Positions 6,587 through 13,679 of a DNA stretch of 15,765 bases are shown here, one piece after another. Within the stretch, counting starts at the first letter, position 1. Every line of letters begins with the position of its first letter. This DNA is from CAZDEK01 sp964504625. Its GTDB lineage: Bacteria; Patescibacteriota; Saccharimonadia; CAILAD01; GCA-016700035. The notes beneath the pieces are model-generated. The model was not told where the DNA came from, did not search any database, and was given only the letters and a program-made list of their open reading frames with translations. The DNA lies in contig CAZDEK010000012.1 in assembly GCA_964504625.1 (NCBI GenBank), positions 1-15,765 of the forward strand, given 5' to 3'. The position numbers were made by a program, and so were the translations under genes.

Positions 6587-6868
6587 ATGTCGAAGACAAA
6601 AGCCGGCGGCTCTACTAAAAACGGACGCGATTCAAGCGGCCGCCGCTTGGGCGTGAAGCTGTTTGGTGGTCAAGCCGTCAAGCCTGGTGATATCATCCTC
6701 CGTCAGCGGGGCAATAAATATGAGGCTGGTGAACGCACGTTCCTTGGCAAAGACTTTACGATTCATGCCGCCGAAGCTGGTGTCGTAAGCTTTCGTCAGG
6801 TTCGCACTACGAGTTTTACCGGATCAAAGCAGCGCAAAACTTTGGTCTCCGTGCAGCCGGCCGAATAA
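6587..6868 (+). CDS. rpmA: 50S ribosomal protein L27
   Basis: 93 aa, normal size for bL27, which sits next to the peptidyl-transferase centre. The N-terminus is MSKTKAGGSTKNGRDSSGRR, followed by LGVKLFGGQAVKPGDIILRQR and KYEAGERTFLGKDFTIHA; all are family hallmarks. It starts directly with the short tail and lacks the cleaved N-terminal extension found in Firmicutes. GAGGAAGGA (6572-6580), inside the end of the preceding gene, is a strong Shine-Dalgarno and fixes the start. It is unusual that rplU (L21), its common partner, is not adjacent; instead it follows a tRNA methyltransferase. Confidence 0.98.
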   Translation: MSKTKAGGSTKNGRDSSGRRLGVKLFGGQAVKPGDIILRQRGNKYEAGERTFLGKDFTIHAAEAGVVSFRQVRTTSFTGSKQRKTLVSVQPAE

Positions 6869-6885
6869 TCACCATATCTCTACAG

Positions 6886-6919
6886 CAAGAATAAGCACCC
6901 ATCAGGGTGCTTATTCTTG
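6886..6919. terminator. Strong bidirectional terminator (rpmA / response regulator)
   Basis: 15-bp perfect arms (6886-6900 and 6905-6919) flank a 4-nt loop ATCA. The GC part is GCACCC/GGGTGC, with an A-rich 5' side and a T-rich TTATTCTTG 3' side. It lies between the stop of rpmA (+) and the stop of the response-regulator gene (-), so it can end both transcripts. Confidence 0.85.
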
Positions 6920-6927
6920 TAAGTAAG

Positions 6928-7383
6928 TTATGCTGCTGGGGGCGTGGCAGCTGGCGGCTCAGCGCCTTCGGTTGGAGCCGCTTGCCCGCTGGGCTTCGAT
7001 GCGTCATTAAGGCTCAGATGTTTCTTCACGATACTTACAACGTCAGCCATCGCCACTTGGCTCTTTACGATATAATCATCTACCCCAAGAGCCTTGGCTT
7101 TTTGGATATCTTTATCGCTCGACAGTGCTGACATCATAATGATCTTGGCATGCTGAGTCTGTGGAGTATTCCGCAAAATATCTAATACATCATATCCGGA
7201 CACACGTGGCATCATGATATCGAGCAGGATAATGTCTGGCTTCGATTCAATGGTGCGAGCCAAGGCAGATTCACCATTTTCTGCCCAAGCCGTCTCAAAA
7301 CCTTCGGCTTCGAACCGCGCTCGGTATACACTGGCTAATTCTTCATCGTCCTCCACTAGGAGGATCATCGGCTTTTTTTCCAT
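6928..7383 (-). CDS. Single-domain response regulator (CheY-like receiver)
   Basis: 151 aa. The receiver domain covers about 1-123: acidic cluster Glu11-Asp12-Asp13, phospho-acceptor Asp55 in IILLDIMMP, Ser85 in the switch position (MMSALSS) and Lys107 in DDYIVKSQ. No DNA-binding or enzymatic output domain follows; residues 124-151 are a flexible Ala/Pro/Gly-rich tail. It would act by protein-protein contact or as a phosphate relay. The start at 7383 is chosen over an in-frame ATG at 7422 because the receiver fold begins at MEKKPMILLVEDD and GAGGG lies just upstream, within the end of pyrG; the two genes are 1 nt apart. It is the last gene of the long minus-strand train. No histidine kinase is in the window, so it is an orphan here. 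Confidence 0.92.
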   Translation of the reverse strand: MEKKPMILLVEDDEELASVYRARFEAEGFETAWAENGESALARTIESKPDIILLDIMMPRVSGYDVLDILRNTPQTQHAKIIMMSALSSDKDIQKAKALGVDDYIVKSQVAMADVVSIVKKHLSLNDASKPSGQAAPTEGAEPPAATPPAA

Positions 7384-7384
7384 G

Positions 7385-9052
7385 CTAATTCCCTCGCTTC
7401 TGCTTTGACGGCTGATGTTCATCTGTCATTGTAGCCTGTCGAGGCATAACTGGTAAAGTGCCAGAAGCAGCAGCCAGAAATCCGTCAAACAGGGGATTAG
7501 GGTGCTGTGGACGCGAGCTAAATTCAGGGTGGAACTGACTCGCAATAAAGAAAGGATGATCAGGGTATTCAACAATTTCCACCAACTGCCCATCATGCGA
7601 GGTCCCAGAAAAGACTAATCCTGCATCGGCTAGCTGCTTGCGAAACTCATTATTAACCTCATAACGGTGGCGGTGCCGTTCTGTAATAAGCTCATCACCA
7701 TACAGTCTTGCCGCTAAGGTACCATTCACGAGATTGGCATCATAGTCGCCTAGCCGCATCGTACCCCCCAGCGGCACCCCAAGTTGGTCGGGCATGATAT
7801 GCACTACAGGGTAGTCCGTGTCACGAGAGAATTCATGCGAATTTGCATCTCGCATACCCGCTAGATTTCTTGCGCATTCGATGACTGCGACTTGCAAACC
7901 GAGGCAGATACCCAGATAGGGGATGTTTTTCTCACGAGCGTATCGAGCAGCCACAATCTTACCCTCTATGCCGCGCTCGCCAAACCCTCCAGGAACCAGG
8001 ATACCATCCACCTCGCCCAATGGCTTGGTTGATTGCGTGAGTTTCTCCGCATCAATCCAGCTAAATTCGAGATTGCGCCCGTTATGCCAAGCGGCACTTT
8101 TAAGAGCCTCCACTACTGACATATAAGTGTCCTCGTGATCAAGATACTTCGCAACAATACCTATTTTGACACTTGGCTTGTCAGCTTTAATGGTATCTAC
8201 GAGCTCTTGCCAGGCTGTCAGATCTGGCTCCCCGCAGCCTAGATCGAGTCGTCGGCAAATATACTCACCAACACCCGATTCCTCAACGCGCAATGGCACC
8301 TCATACACTGTCTTAGCTGTTGGCAGCGCAACAATAGCCTCTTTATCAACATCACAGTAGAGCGACAGCTTCTCGAACACACTGGCTCGGACCTCGTGAT
8401 CAGTCCGAACTGCCAGAATGTCAGGTTGAATGCCAACCTCCCGCAGGTCACGGACTGAGTTCTGAGCCGGCTTCGTTTTCACTTCTTTACTAGCTGCCAA
8501 ATAAGGCAAGAATACAACGTGTACATACAAGACGTTTTCATGGCCAACACGGCGACGGAACTGACGAATTGACTCAATTACTGCCAGTGATTCATAGTCG
8601 CCAATCGTCCCACCGACTTCACAAATATGAACGTCAAAGCCCTGCGCGGCCTCAGTAATCCGCCGCTGATACTCATCGGTGATATGGGGAATGACCTGCA
8701 CAGTTTTACCTAAATAGGTCCCATCACGTTCATCAGCAAAGACTTTCGAATATACCTGACCAGACATAACAGAGCTAGAGCGCGTTAATTCCTGATCGAG
8801 AAAACGCTCATAGTGCCCCAGATCTAGATCCGTTTCGCCGCCATCACGGGTTACAAAGACCTCACCATGCTCAGCTGGGTTTAGTGTACCGGCATCAAAA
8901 TTAAAATACGGGTCCATCTTCTGAATGTTGACCCGTAATCCGCGTGCTTTGAGAATGGCGCCTATCGATGCTGCAGTGATACCTTTACCGGAGCCTGACA
9001 CGACTCCCCCAGTCACGAAAATGTATTTTGGCTGTTGCGCAGCTTTTGTCAT
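7385..9052 (-). CDS. pyrG: CTP synthase
   Basis: 555 aa, typical length. It aminates UTP to CTP using ATP and glutamine. The synthase domain has YIFVTGGVVSGSGKGITAAS (10-29, P-loop), the HGEVFVTRDGGETDLDLGHY segment (62-81), EVGGTIGDYES (145-155) and KTKPAQNSVRDLREVGIQPD (192-211). The glutamine amidotransferase domain has PGGFGERG (354-361), nucleophile Cys383 in GICLGLQ and His508/Glu510 in SQFHPEFSSRP. Compared with the usual family motifs SSLGKG and TKPTQHSV, it has SGSGKG and TKPAQNSV; the key Lys and Gln remain, so activity is expected. AGAGAGGG lies just before the ATG. It sits 53 nt after the S41 protease gene; TATAAA in that gap could be a weak internal -10. Confidence 0.98.
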   Translation of the reverse strand: MTKAAQQPKYIFVTGGVVSGSGKGITAASIGAILKARGLRVNIQKMDPYFNFDAGTLNPAEHGEVFVTRDGGETDLDLGHYERFLDQELTRSSSVMSGQVYSKVFADERDGTYLGKTVQVIPHITDEYQRRITEAAQGFDVHICEVGGTIGDYESLAVIESIRQFRRRVGHENVLYVHVVFLPYLAASKEVKTKPAQNSVRDLREVGIQPDILAVRTDHEVRASVFEKLSLYCDVDKEAIVALPTAKTVYEVPLRVEESGVGEYICRRLDLGCGEPDLTAWQELVDTIKADKPSVKIGIVAKYLDHEDTYMSVVEALKSAAWHNGRNLEFSWIDAEKLTQSTKPLGEVDGILVPGGFGERGIEGKIVAARYAREKNIPYLGICLGLQVAVIECARNLAGMRDANSHEFSRDTDYPVVHIMPDQLGVPLGGTMRLGDYDANLVNGTLAARLYGDELITERHRHRYEVNNEFRKQLADAGLVFSGTSHDGQLVEIVEYPDHPFFIASQFHPEFSSRPQHPNPLFDGFLAAASGTLPVMPRQATMTDEHQPSKQKRGN

Positions 9053-9105
9053 TCCACCCTCTCTTTATACTCTAGTTTACGGCCGCTACTATGGCTGACG
9101 CAAGA

Positions 9106-10329
9106 CTAACTTCGTACGATCTCGAGTGCTTTTTCGAGCTGCGGATCACGCCCGGCGTTGCTATCGTCACTCGTAGTCTTCACTTCGACATCGGGCTTGA
9201 TACCTTCCTTGGAGATATTAACCCCGTTTGGCGTATACCAATTAGCCACCGTCACTTTAAGCTGTGCACCGCCAGTCAGCGATTTCACTTCCTGCACACT
9301 CCCCTTGCCATAGCTCTTCTCACCTACCAAGACAGCCCGATTATTATCCTTCAGTGCGCCAGCTGTGATCTCAGCAGCCGAGGCGGAGCCACCATTGATC
9401 AGGACAACAACTTTTGCCTTAGTCATGTTCCCACCAGGATTGGCTGTAAGCTTTTTCGTCTCAATATGTTTACCACGCTCTTCAACGATCGTCCCACTGG
9501 CAACAAATTCAGAGCTAACTGTGACGGCACTATCAAGATAGCCGCCTGGATTATCACGCAGGTCAAGGATAATCTTATCGACGCCCTTACTTGCCAAATC
9601 AGATGTCGCCTTGCGAATAGCTGTGTCGGTGTCATCGCCAAATCGACGCAGACGAATATAGCCGACATTACCATCCTTAATCTCAGTGCTTACACTGCTG
9701 ACTTGAATGGTGTCACGGGTAATCTCGAGCTCCTTCGGTGGCTCAGAGCCACGTAGAATGGTGAGCTTTACTGTGGTTCCTTTCTGGCCTCGAATCTTTT
9801 TTACAGCCTCATCAAGCGAGAGCTGCGAAGTATCCTGACCATCGATGAGAGCAATGACATCACCGGCCTTCAAGCCAGCTCGGCTTGCTGGTGTGCCATC
9901 AATGGGCGAGATAACCGTCAGGCGATCCTTCTTAATGCCGACCTCGACACCAATACCTGATAGCTCACCCTTCAAGTCATCTGACAGCTCCTTGGCTTCG
10001 TCAGGGTTGAGATAAACCGTATAAGGATCGCCCAGGGCAGCCACATAGCCCTTGATTGCACCTTCGCTTTGTTTCGCCTCGTTGAGCTGACCATCGAATT
10101 TATTTTTGAGAATCGACTGAACCTCACGGAACTGCAACTCGGCTGGCGCTGAAGCATTTGGTCCTAAAGCTGGTAAGAAGCGAGCTCCCAACCAACCTGC
10201 CAGCACCCCAGCAATCAGTACAATCACAACCCAAGTCAAGGCCTGTGAGCGCTTGACGACAGCTGGAGACGACATAACTTTACCTGGCGCAGCGGGAGTG
10301 CGGCGCCCTTGGGTAGTACCCTCTTTCAT
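9106..10329 (-). CDS. C-terminal processing protease, S41 family (CtpA/Prc-like)
   Basis: 407 aa. A Pro/Arg-rich cytoplasmic N-terminus is followed by one transmembrane helix (31-54), so the protease faces the outside. Then come an N-terminal helical part containing LGDPYTVYL (99-107), a PDZ domain (about 115-200, with GIGVEVGIKKDRLTVISPIDGTPA-type sequence) and the protease core with LDLRDNPGGYLDSAV. The catalytic dyad is Ser317 in NGGSASAAE and Lys342 in SYGKGSVQ, 25 residues apart as in E. coli Prc and B. subtilis CtpB, with the supporting Gln346. Such proteases trim or destroy periplasmic or cell-wall proteins, including peptidoglycan hydrolases. It lies right after two hydrolase genes, which suggests they are its substrates (inference). 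A Shine-Dalgarno AGGTGA sits 5 nt before the ATG. Confidence 0.94.
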   Translation of the reverse strand: MKEGTTQGRRTPAAPGKVMSSPAVVKRSQALTWVVIVLIAGVLAGWLGARFLPALGPNASAPAELQFREVQSILKNKFDGQLNEAKQSEGAIKGYVAALGDPYTVYLNPDEAKELSDDLKGELSGIGVEVGIKKDRLTVISPIDGTPASRAGLKAGDVIALIDGQDTSQLSLDEAVKKIRGQKGTTVKLTILRGSEPPKELEITRDTIQVSSVSTEIKDGNVGYIRLRRFGDDTDTAIRKATSDLASKGVDKIILDLRDNPGGYLDSAVTVSSEFVASGTIVEERGKHIETKKLTANPGGNMTKAKVVVLINGGSASAAEITAGALKDNNRAVLVGEKSYGKGSVQEVKSLTGGAQLKVTVANWYTPNGVNISKEGIKPDVEVKTTSDDSNAGRDPQLEKALEIVRS

Positions 10330-10345
10330 ACTTCACCTATTGTAA

Positions 10346-10361
10346 CTGACTGAAGAGTCAG
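10346..10361 (-). promoter_or_regulatory. Small hairpin before the S41 protease gene
   Basis: CTGACT and AGTCAG pair around a CTTC tetraloop in the 42-nt gap, followed at 10344-10339 by TACAAT and then AGGTGA and the ATG. It could be a processing or attenuation hairpin, or the TACAAT could act as a -10; no -35 is visible at 17 bp. Confidence 0.3.
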
Positions 10362-10371
10362 GGGCTAGCAA

Positions 10372-11478
10372 TTAATGAATGAATGTTAGCGCGGCCGACG
10401 GCCAGAGCGACTGGGAGTAGCGCCCATTCCAGTCGGCATTAAATTCCGAGACTAATACCTTTTCGCCATTTGCGACAATCGCCTCAACAACCATGACGTG
10501 ACCATATTGTCCAACCGGATAGACCGCGAGAGCTCCAACCTCTGGCTGGCTGTCGACTCGCATGCCAAATTTTTGAGCCCAGCCCGGCCAGTCTTTGGCG
10601 TTGGCCGGCCCCAGAAAACCCCAGGCTGGAATCGGTCGACCAAGATTAGCGCGCCGCCAGGCAGCATAACTGGTACATTGGCGATAATAGAAGCCCCAAG
10701 GATCAACCCCATAACTCGGAAATGGCTCAACATTTGCCCAAGGGTACTCACTCGTGAGAGAAAAGTCACGACCTTGCGACGAGGCTGCTATAGCAGCCGC
10801 TTGCTGTGCACGTAACGTTTGCAGCTTCAGCGTGTCAGCGGCCACGAGGTCTCGATATGATGATTCTTCACCACGAGTTTGATCAACCAGTTTCTGTAAA
10901 TCAGCCTCTTTCTGGGCAATGGCCTCTTGCTCAAGGCGCTCTTGCTCGCCTCGGATTTTTAGCTGCGTTTTTAGCTCGTCCAGCTGCTTGCGCACCGACT
11001 TGATTCGATCTACATTCGACTGTACTTTCGTACGCAAAGACGAGTAGTACTCTTGTTTGCTCACCAAATCAGAAAGATTGTCAGATGATGCAAAGACTTC
11101 GAGTGGTGTAACGTTTCCTTGCTTATAGGCCGAGGCAATATTCTGACGCAATAGTTCACGCTGACGCTCGAGCTCAGCCTCAGCCTTCGTCTGATCATTA
11201 TTCGTTTGCTGAATGCGCAAACGTGTCAACTCTAAGTTAGCTTTTGCTGCAGCCAAATCAGCCTGGACGGCCGTGAGATGATTCTGGTAGGTATCCGCCT
11301 CGGCCTGTTTTTGGTTGACGACTGCCTGATTATCCTGAATTTGCTTCGTGACCGCATCGATGAGAGGCTGCAAGTCATCAGCATGCGTTAAGCCCGGAAA
11401 AGCCAAAACAGCTACAATTATCAAGCTAGTCAGTATAATCGGGCGTCGGAAGCGGTGTGTTTGTGTTTGTCGTTGCAT
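10372..11478 (-). CDS. Secreted PcsB-like coiled-coil CHAP-domain peptidoglycan hydrolase (second copy)
   Basis: 368 aa. The signal peptide has a basic n-region, hydrophobic core (14-29) and likely cleavage after THA33. Residues 37-230 form a long heptad-rich coiled coil containing NVTPLEVFASSDNLSDLVSKQEY (122-144), the PcsB-like region that docks on FtsX. A linker leads to a CHAP domain (about 255-368) with catalytic Cys268 in RQCTSYAAWRR and His327 in YGHVMVVEAI; SEFNADWNG (344-352) likely gives the third residue. CHAP enzymes cut peptidoglycan peptides. It is paralogous to the gene just upstream, 16 nt away: the coiled-coil insert and CHAP core match position by position, but the linker is shorter and lacks the Gly/Cys-rich segment. 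Both belong to the ftsEX train. Confidence 0.9.
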   Translation of the reverse strand: MQRQTQTHRFRRPIILTSLIIVAVLAFPGLTHADDLQPLIDAVTKQIQDNQAVVNQKQAEADTYQNHLTAVQADLAAAKANLELTRLRIQQTNNDQTKAEAELERQRELLRQNIASAYKQGNVTPLEVFASSDNLSDLVSKQEYYSSLRTKVQSNVDRIKSVRKQLDELKTQLKIRGEQERLEQEAIAQKEADLQKLVDQTRGEESSYRDLVAADTLKLQTLRAQQAAAIAASSQGRDFSLTSEYPWANVEPFPSYGVDPWGFYYRQCTSYAAWRRANLGRPIPAWGFLGPANAKDWPGWAQKFGMRVDSQPEVGALAVYPVGQYGHVMVVEAIVANGEKVLVSEFNADWNGRYSQSLWPSAALTFIH

Positions 11479-11494
11479 GGCGAGCTAGCCGAGA

Positions 11495-12637
11495 TTATTT
11501 GATGAAGCGAACTCCATTGTAGTTGACAGGGATGGTTCTCACCGAGTAGACCCCAGGTCCGCCGTAGTTGTATTCACTGACGGTCATCATACCACCATTC
11601 ACTGCTTCAACGATCGCCACATGGCCATACGGATAGCCGGGGCCATAGCCCCAAACTGCCACATCACCATAAGCTGGTGAGCTACTAGATGCACGCGAAT
11701 ACCAGTCACCAGCGTTCCCCCAGTACATTGGCACCATTCGGCCGATCGAAGAGCGCTTCCAAGCAGCATAACTGACGCATTCCCGGTTGTAGTAACCCCA
11801 CGGGTCCACAAGACTGTCTTGGCGGGCATTGCACAGATAGCCAGGATAACCGCCGCCACATGGTGCGCCACCACTGTAACTGCCACCCGAGGCACGATTA
11901 CGGGCAATTTCAGCCGCTCGAGCCGCATAGACAGCATTAAGTTGGGATTGGTTTTGCTTGACGAGGTTCTGATAGGCAGCCTCTTGTCCACGTGTCTGAG
12001 CAAGAAGATTTTGCTGCTCGGCTTTGAGAGAAGCGATTGAGTTAGCCTGAGCCTTTTCGCTGTCAGCTTTGGCGGTGAGATCAGAGCGCTGCTGTTGCAA
12101 CTGGGCGGTGATAGTCTTAATATCCGCAATGGTTGCTTCGACTTTATCCTTAAGCTGCTGCATATACTGCTGCTTGCCCACGAAATCAGACAAATTATCC
12201 GACGAGGCCAATACCTCGATCGGCGTCACATCACGATCCTTGTACATCGCCCGCAAACTATCTCGAAGATTATTTTGCTGCTTGGCTAGTTCGGCTTCAT
12301 TAACCGCGATATCGGCTTCCGTTTTTGCAATTTGCGTACGGGTCAGATCCAGCGCTGCCTGGGCAGCATTCAGCTGCGCTTGCAATTGGCTTACTTTCGC
12401 TTGCAGTGTATCGGCTTCGGCAGACTTCTGGTTGGCCGCCGACCGATTTTGATTAATCTGATTCTGTAAAGCGTTTATCTGCGCATCGTAATTCGTAGCC
12501 AGCGCAACTGGCACTGGCGACAAAACTAAACCAGCTACCATTGCGGTAGCCGTGATGCCGAGGCGCCAGTTTGTGTGCGATATGTGGTTTTTGAGGTTGA
12601 GTAACTGAAGTTTCAGTCTGCGTTTGAGCTTTGTCAT
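11495..12637 (-). CDS. Secreted PcsB-like coiled-coil CHAP-domain peptidoglycan hydrolase (first copy)
   Basis: 380 aa. An unusually long basic n-region (1-25) precedes a hydrophobic core (26-42) and a probable signal-peptidase site after VALA47. Residues 50-245 are a Gln/Ala-rich coiled coil with DVTPIEVLASSDNLSDFVGK (136-155), nearly identical to the second copy. A Gly/Ser-rich linker contains Cys260 and Cys269, which could form a disulfide. The CHAP domain (about 275-380) carries Cys287 in RECVSYAAWKR and His339 in YGHVAIVEAV, with SEYN at 354-357. By analogy with streptococcal PcsB, FtsEX would switch it on at the division site. GGGAGGG lies 14 nt before the ATG, a long spacing; no better in-frame start is nearby. 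It is transcribed from its own promoter at the ftsX end. Confidence 0.92.
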   Translation of the reverse strand: MTKLKRRLKLQLLNLKNHISHTNWRLGITATAMVAGLVLSPVPVALATNYDAQINALQNQINQNRSAANQKSAEADTLQAKVSQLQAQLNAAQAALDLTRTQIAKTEADIAVNEAELAKQQNNLRDSLRAMYKDRDVTPIEVLASSDNLSDFVGKQQYMQQLKDKVEATIADIKTITAQLQQQRSDLTAKADSEKAQANSIASLKAEQQNLLAQTRGQEAAYQNLVKQNQSQLNAVYAARAAEIARNRASGGSYSGGAPCGGGYPGYLCNARQDSLVDPWGYYNRECVSYAAWKRSSIGRMVPMYWGNAGDWYSRASSSSPAYGDVAVWGYGPGYPYGHVAIVEAVNGGMMTVSEYNYGGPGVYSVRTIPVNYNGVRFIK

Positions 12638-12679
12638 TAAAGTGTGTTCACCCTCCCTTCGCCGGATTGATCAGACCGA

Positions 12680-12717
12680 CTACGATTCGAAGCCCCCATG
12701 CGGAACAGCAATCGTAG
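12680..12717 (-). promoter_or_regulatory. Hairpin at the 5' end of the hydrolase mRNA leader
   Basis: On the minus strand CTACGATT (12717-12710) and AATCGTAG (12687-12680) form an 8-bp stem; the inner part can add TTCC-GCAT-GGGG. The predicted transcription start (about 12713) falls at the foot of this stem, so the structure would cap the mRNA 5' end. The remaining leader of about 40 nt runs to the start codon. It could stabilise the mRNA or act as a control element; no known riboswitch is recognised. Confidence 0.45.
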
Positions 12718-12719
12718 TT

Positions 12720-12748
12720 ATTGTACCGAATACTACTCGTGCTTTCAA
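12720..12748 (-). promoter_or_regulatory. Sigma-70-type promoter for the CHAP hydrolase operon
   Basis: TTGAAA (12748-12743), a 17-nt spacer and TACAAT (12725-12720) form the best promoter in the window. The -35 includes the TGA stop of ftsX. It allows the hydrolases, protease, pyrG and response regulator to be transcribed apart from ftsEX. Confidence 0.7.
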
Positions 12749-13659
12749 GACAGCTTCAGATGTCGCGAGATCGCCAAAAAACTCGAAACAATACCTATCA
12801 GAATCCCTAAGGCATACATTGATAATGACACCAAGACGATTCGATCCGACACGAAGTTCAGCACATCAGTTGCATTAAAATAACTCATGAACAGAGGGCG
12901 AGTCAGATTGATGACCGGTAACACAATCGCTAAGGCGATGGTCGCCCCGATAACACCATACATCGCTCCCTCGACTAAGAACGGGCCACGAATAAACCAG
13001 TTCGTTGCACCGACCAGCTTCATGATCTCGATCTCCTCGCGACGAGTAAAGATCGCCATGCGAATGGTGTTAAAAATGATCAACAGGCTGATGATGAGAA
13101 ACGCAACCGATATGATCGTTCCCACCCGTGAGACACCTCGTGAAATGCCGACGATACGATCGACGACTTTGCGCCGAACATCGCTATTATCATTACTCGT
13201 TGATTGAATTATCGTCGCCTGCTTGGTCGATTTGATCTGGTCATTCAACCCCTCAAGATTATCGAGTGACTTGGTACGCACCTCGAGTGAAGCCGGTAAG
13301 GGGTTACCAATCTCGGTCGCGGTTTTGGCAAGCTGCTCTCCATCTTTGGAACTCTTACGTAATCGCTCAAGTGCATCAGCTTTCGAAACATACTTTACTT
13401 CTTTAACATTATCGAAAGTCGTTATGGTAGCCTGCAGCTCTTTCACTTGATCGGGGGTTGCCTCATCCTTAAGGAACACTGTGAGATCGATCTTCTCTTT
13501 GACTGATTTGAGCTGATTCTGTAAAAACAAGGCCGAAAAACCAAAGAATGCCACGATCACCAATGTCACCACCATAATCGCAGTGGCAGCAATCGACAGC
13601 CAGGCATTACGAAAAAGATTCCGAAAGCCTGTCTTAAAAATTCGCCACAGTGTAATCAC
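12745..13659 (-). CDS. ftsX: Cell division protein FtsX (permease-like subunit)
   Basis: 304 aa from GTG, with GGAGG 7 nt upstream. The cytoplasmic N-terminus MITLWRIFKTGFRNLFRNAW leads to TM1 (21-46). A large extracytoplasmic domain (47-175) includes LTVFLKDEATPDQVKEL (59-75) and the VKYVSKADALERL segment. Three C-terminal helices follow, around 178-200, 228-250 and 272-298, with the FtsX signature FTRREEIEIMKLVGATNWFIRGPFLVEG between the first two. FtsX does not transport; with FtsE it passes ATP-driven motion to extracellular peptidoglycan hydrolases, here probably the two CHAP proteins downstream. It begins 20 nt after ftsE. Confidence 0.97.
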   Translation of the reverse strand: MITLWRIFKTGFRNLFRNAWLSIAATAIMVVTLVIVAFFGFSALFLQNQLKSVKEKIDLTVFLKDEATPDQVKELQATITTFDNVKEVKYVSKADALERLRKSSKDGEQLAKTATEIGNPLPASLEVRTKSLDNLEGLNDQIKSTKQATIIQSTSNDNSDVRRKVVDRIVGISRGVSRVGTIISVAFLIISLLIIFNTIRMAIFTRREEIEIMKLVGATNWFIRGPFLVEGAMYGVIGATIALAIVLPVINLTRPLFMSYFNATDVLNFVSDRIVLVSLSMYALGILIGIVSSFLAISRHLKLS

Positions 13660-13679
13660 GCGTCACCCTCCATATCAGC

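Noticed and set aside
9091..9756. 221-codon open frame on the plus strand
   Set aside because: It lies wholly opposite the S41 protease gene, whose catalytic motifs are intact; the plus-strand product shows no recognisable domain and has a Cys-rich, random-looking composition.
12640..12654. Tiny upstream open frame (GTG to TAA) overlapping the CHAP1 start codon
   Set aside because: Only four codons, and its GTG abuts the GGGAGG site with no spacing; possible but unsupported.
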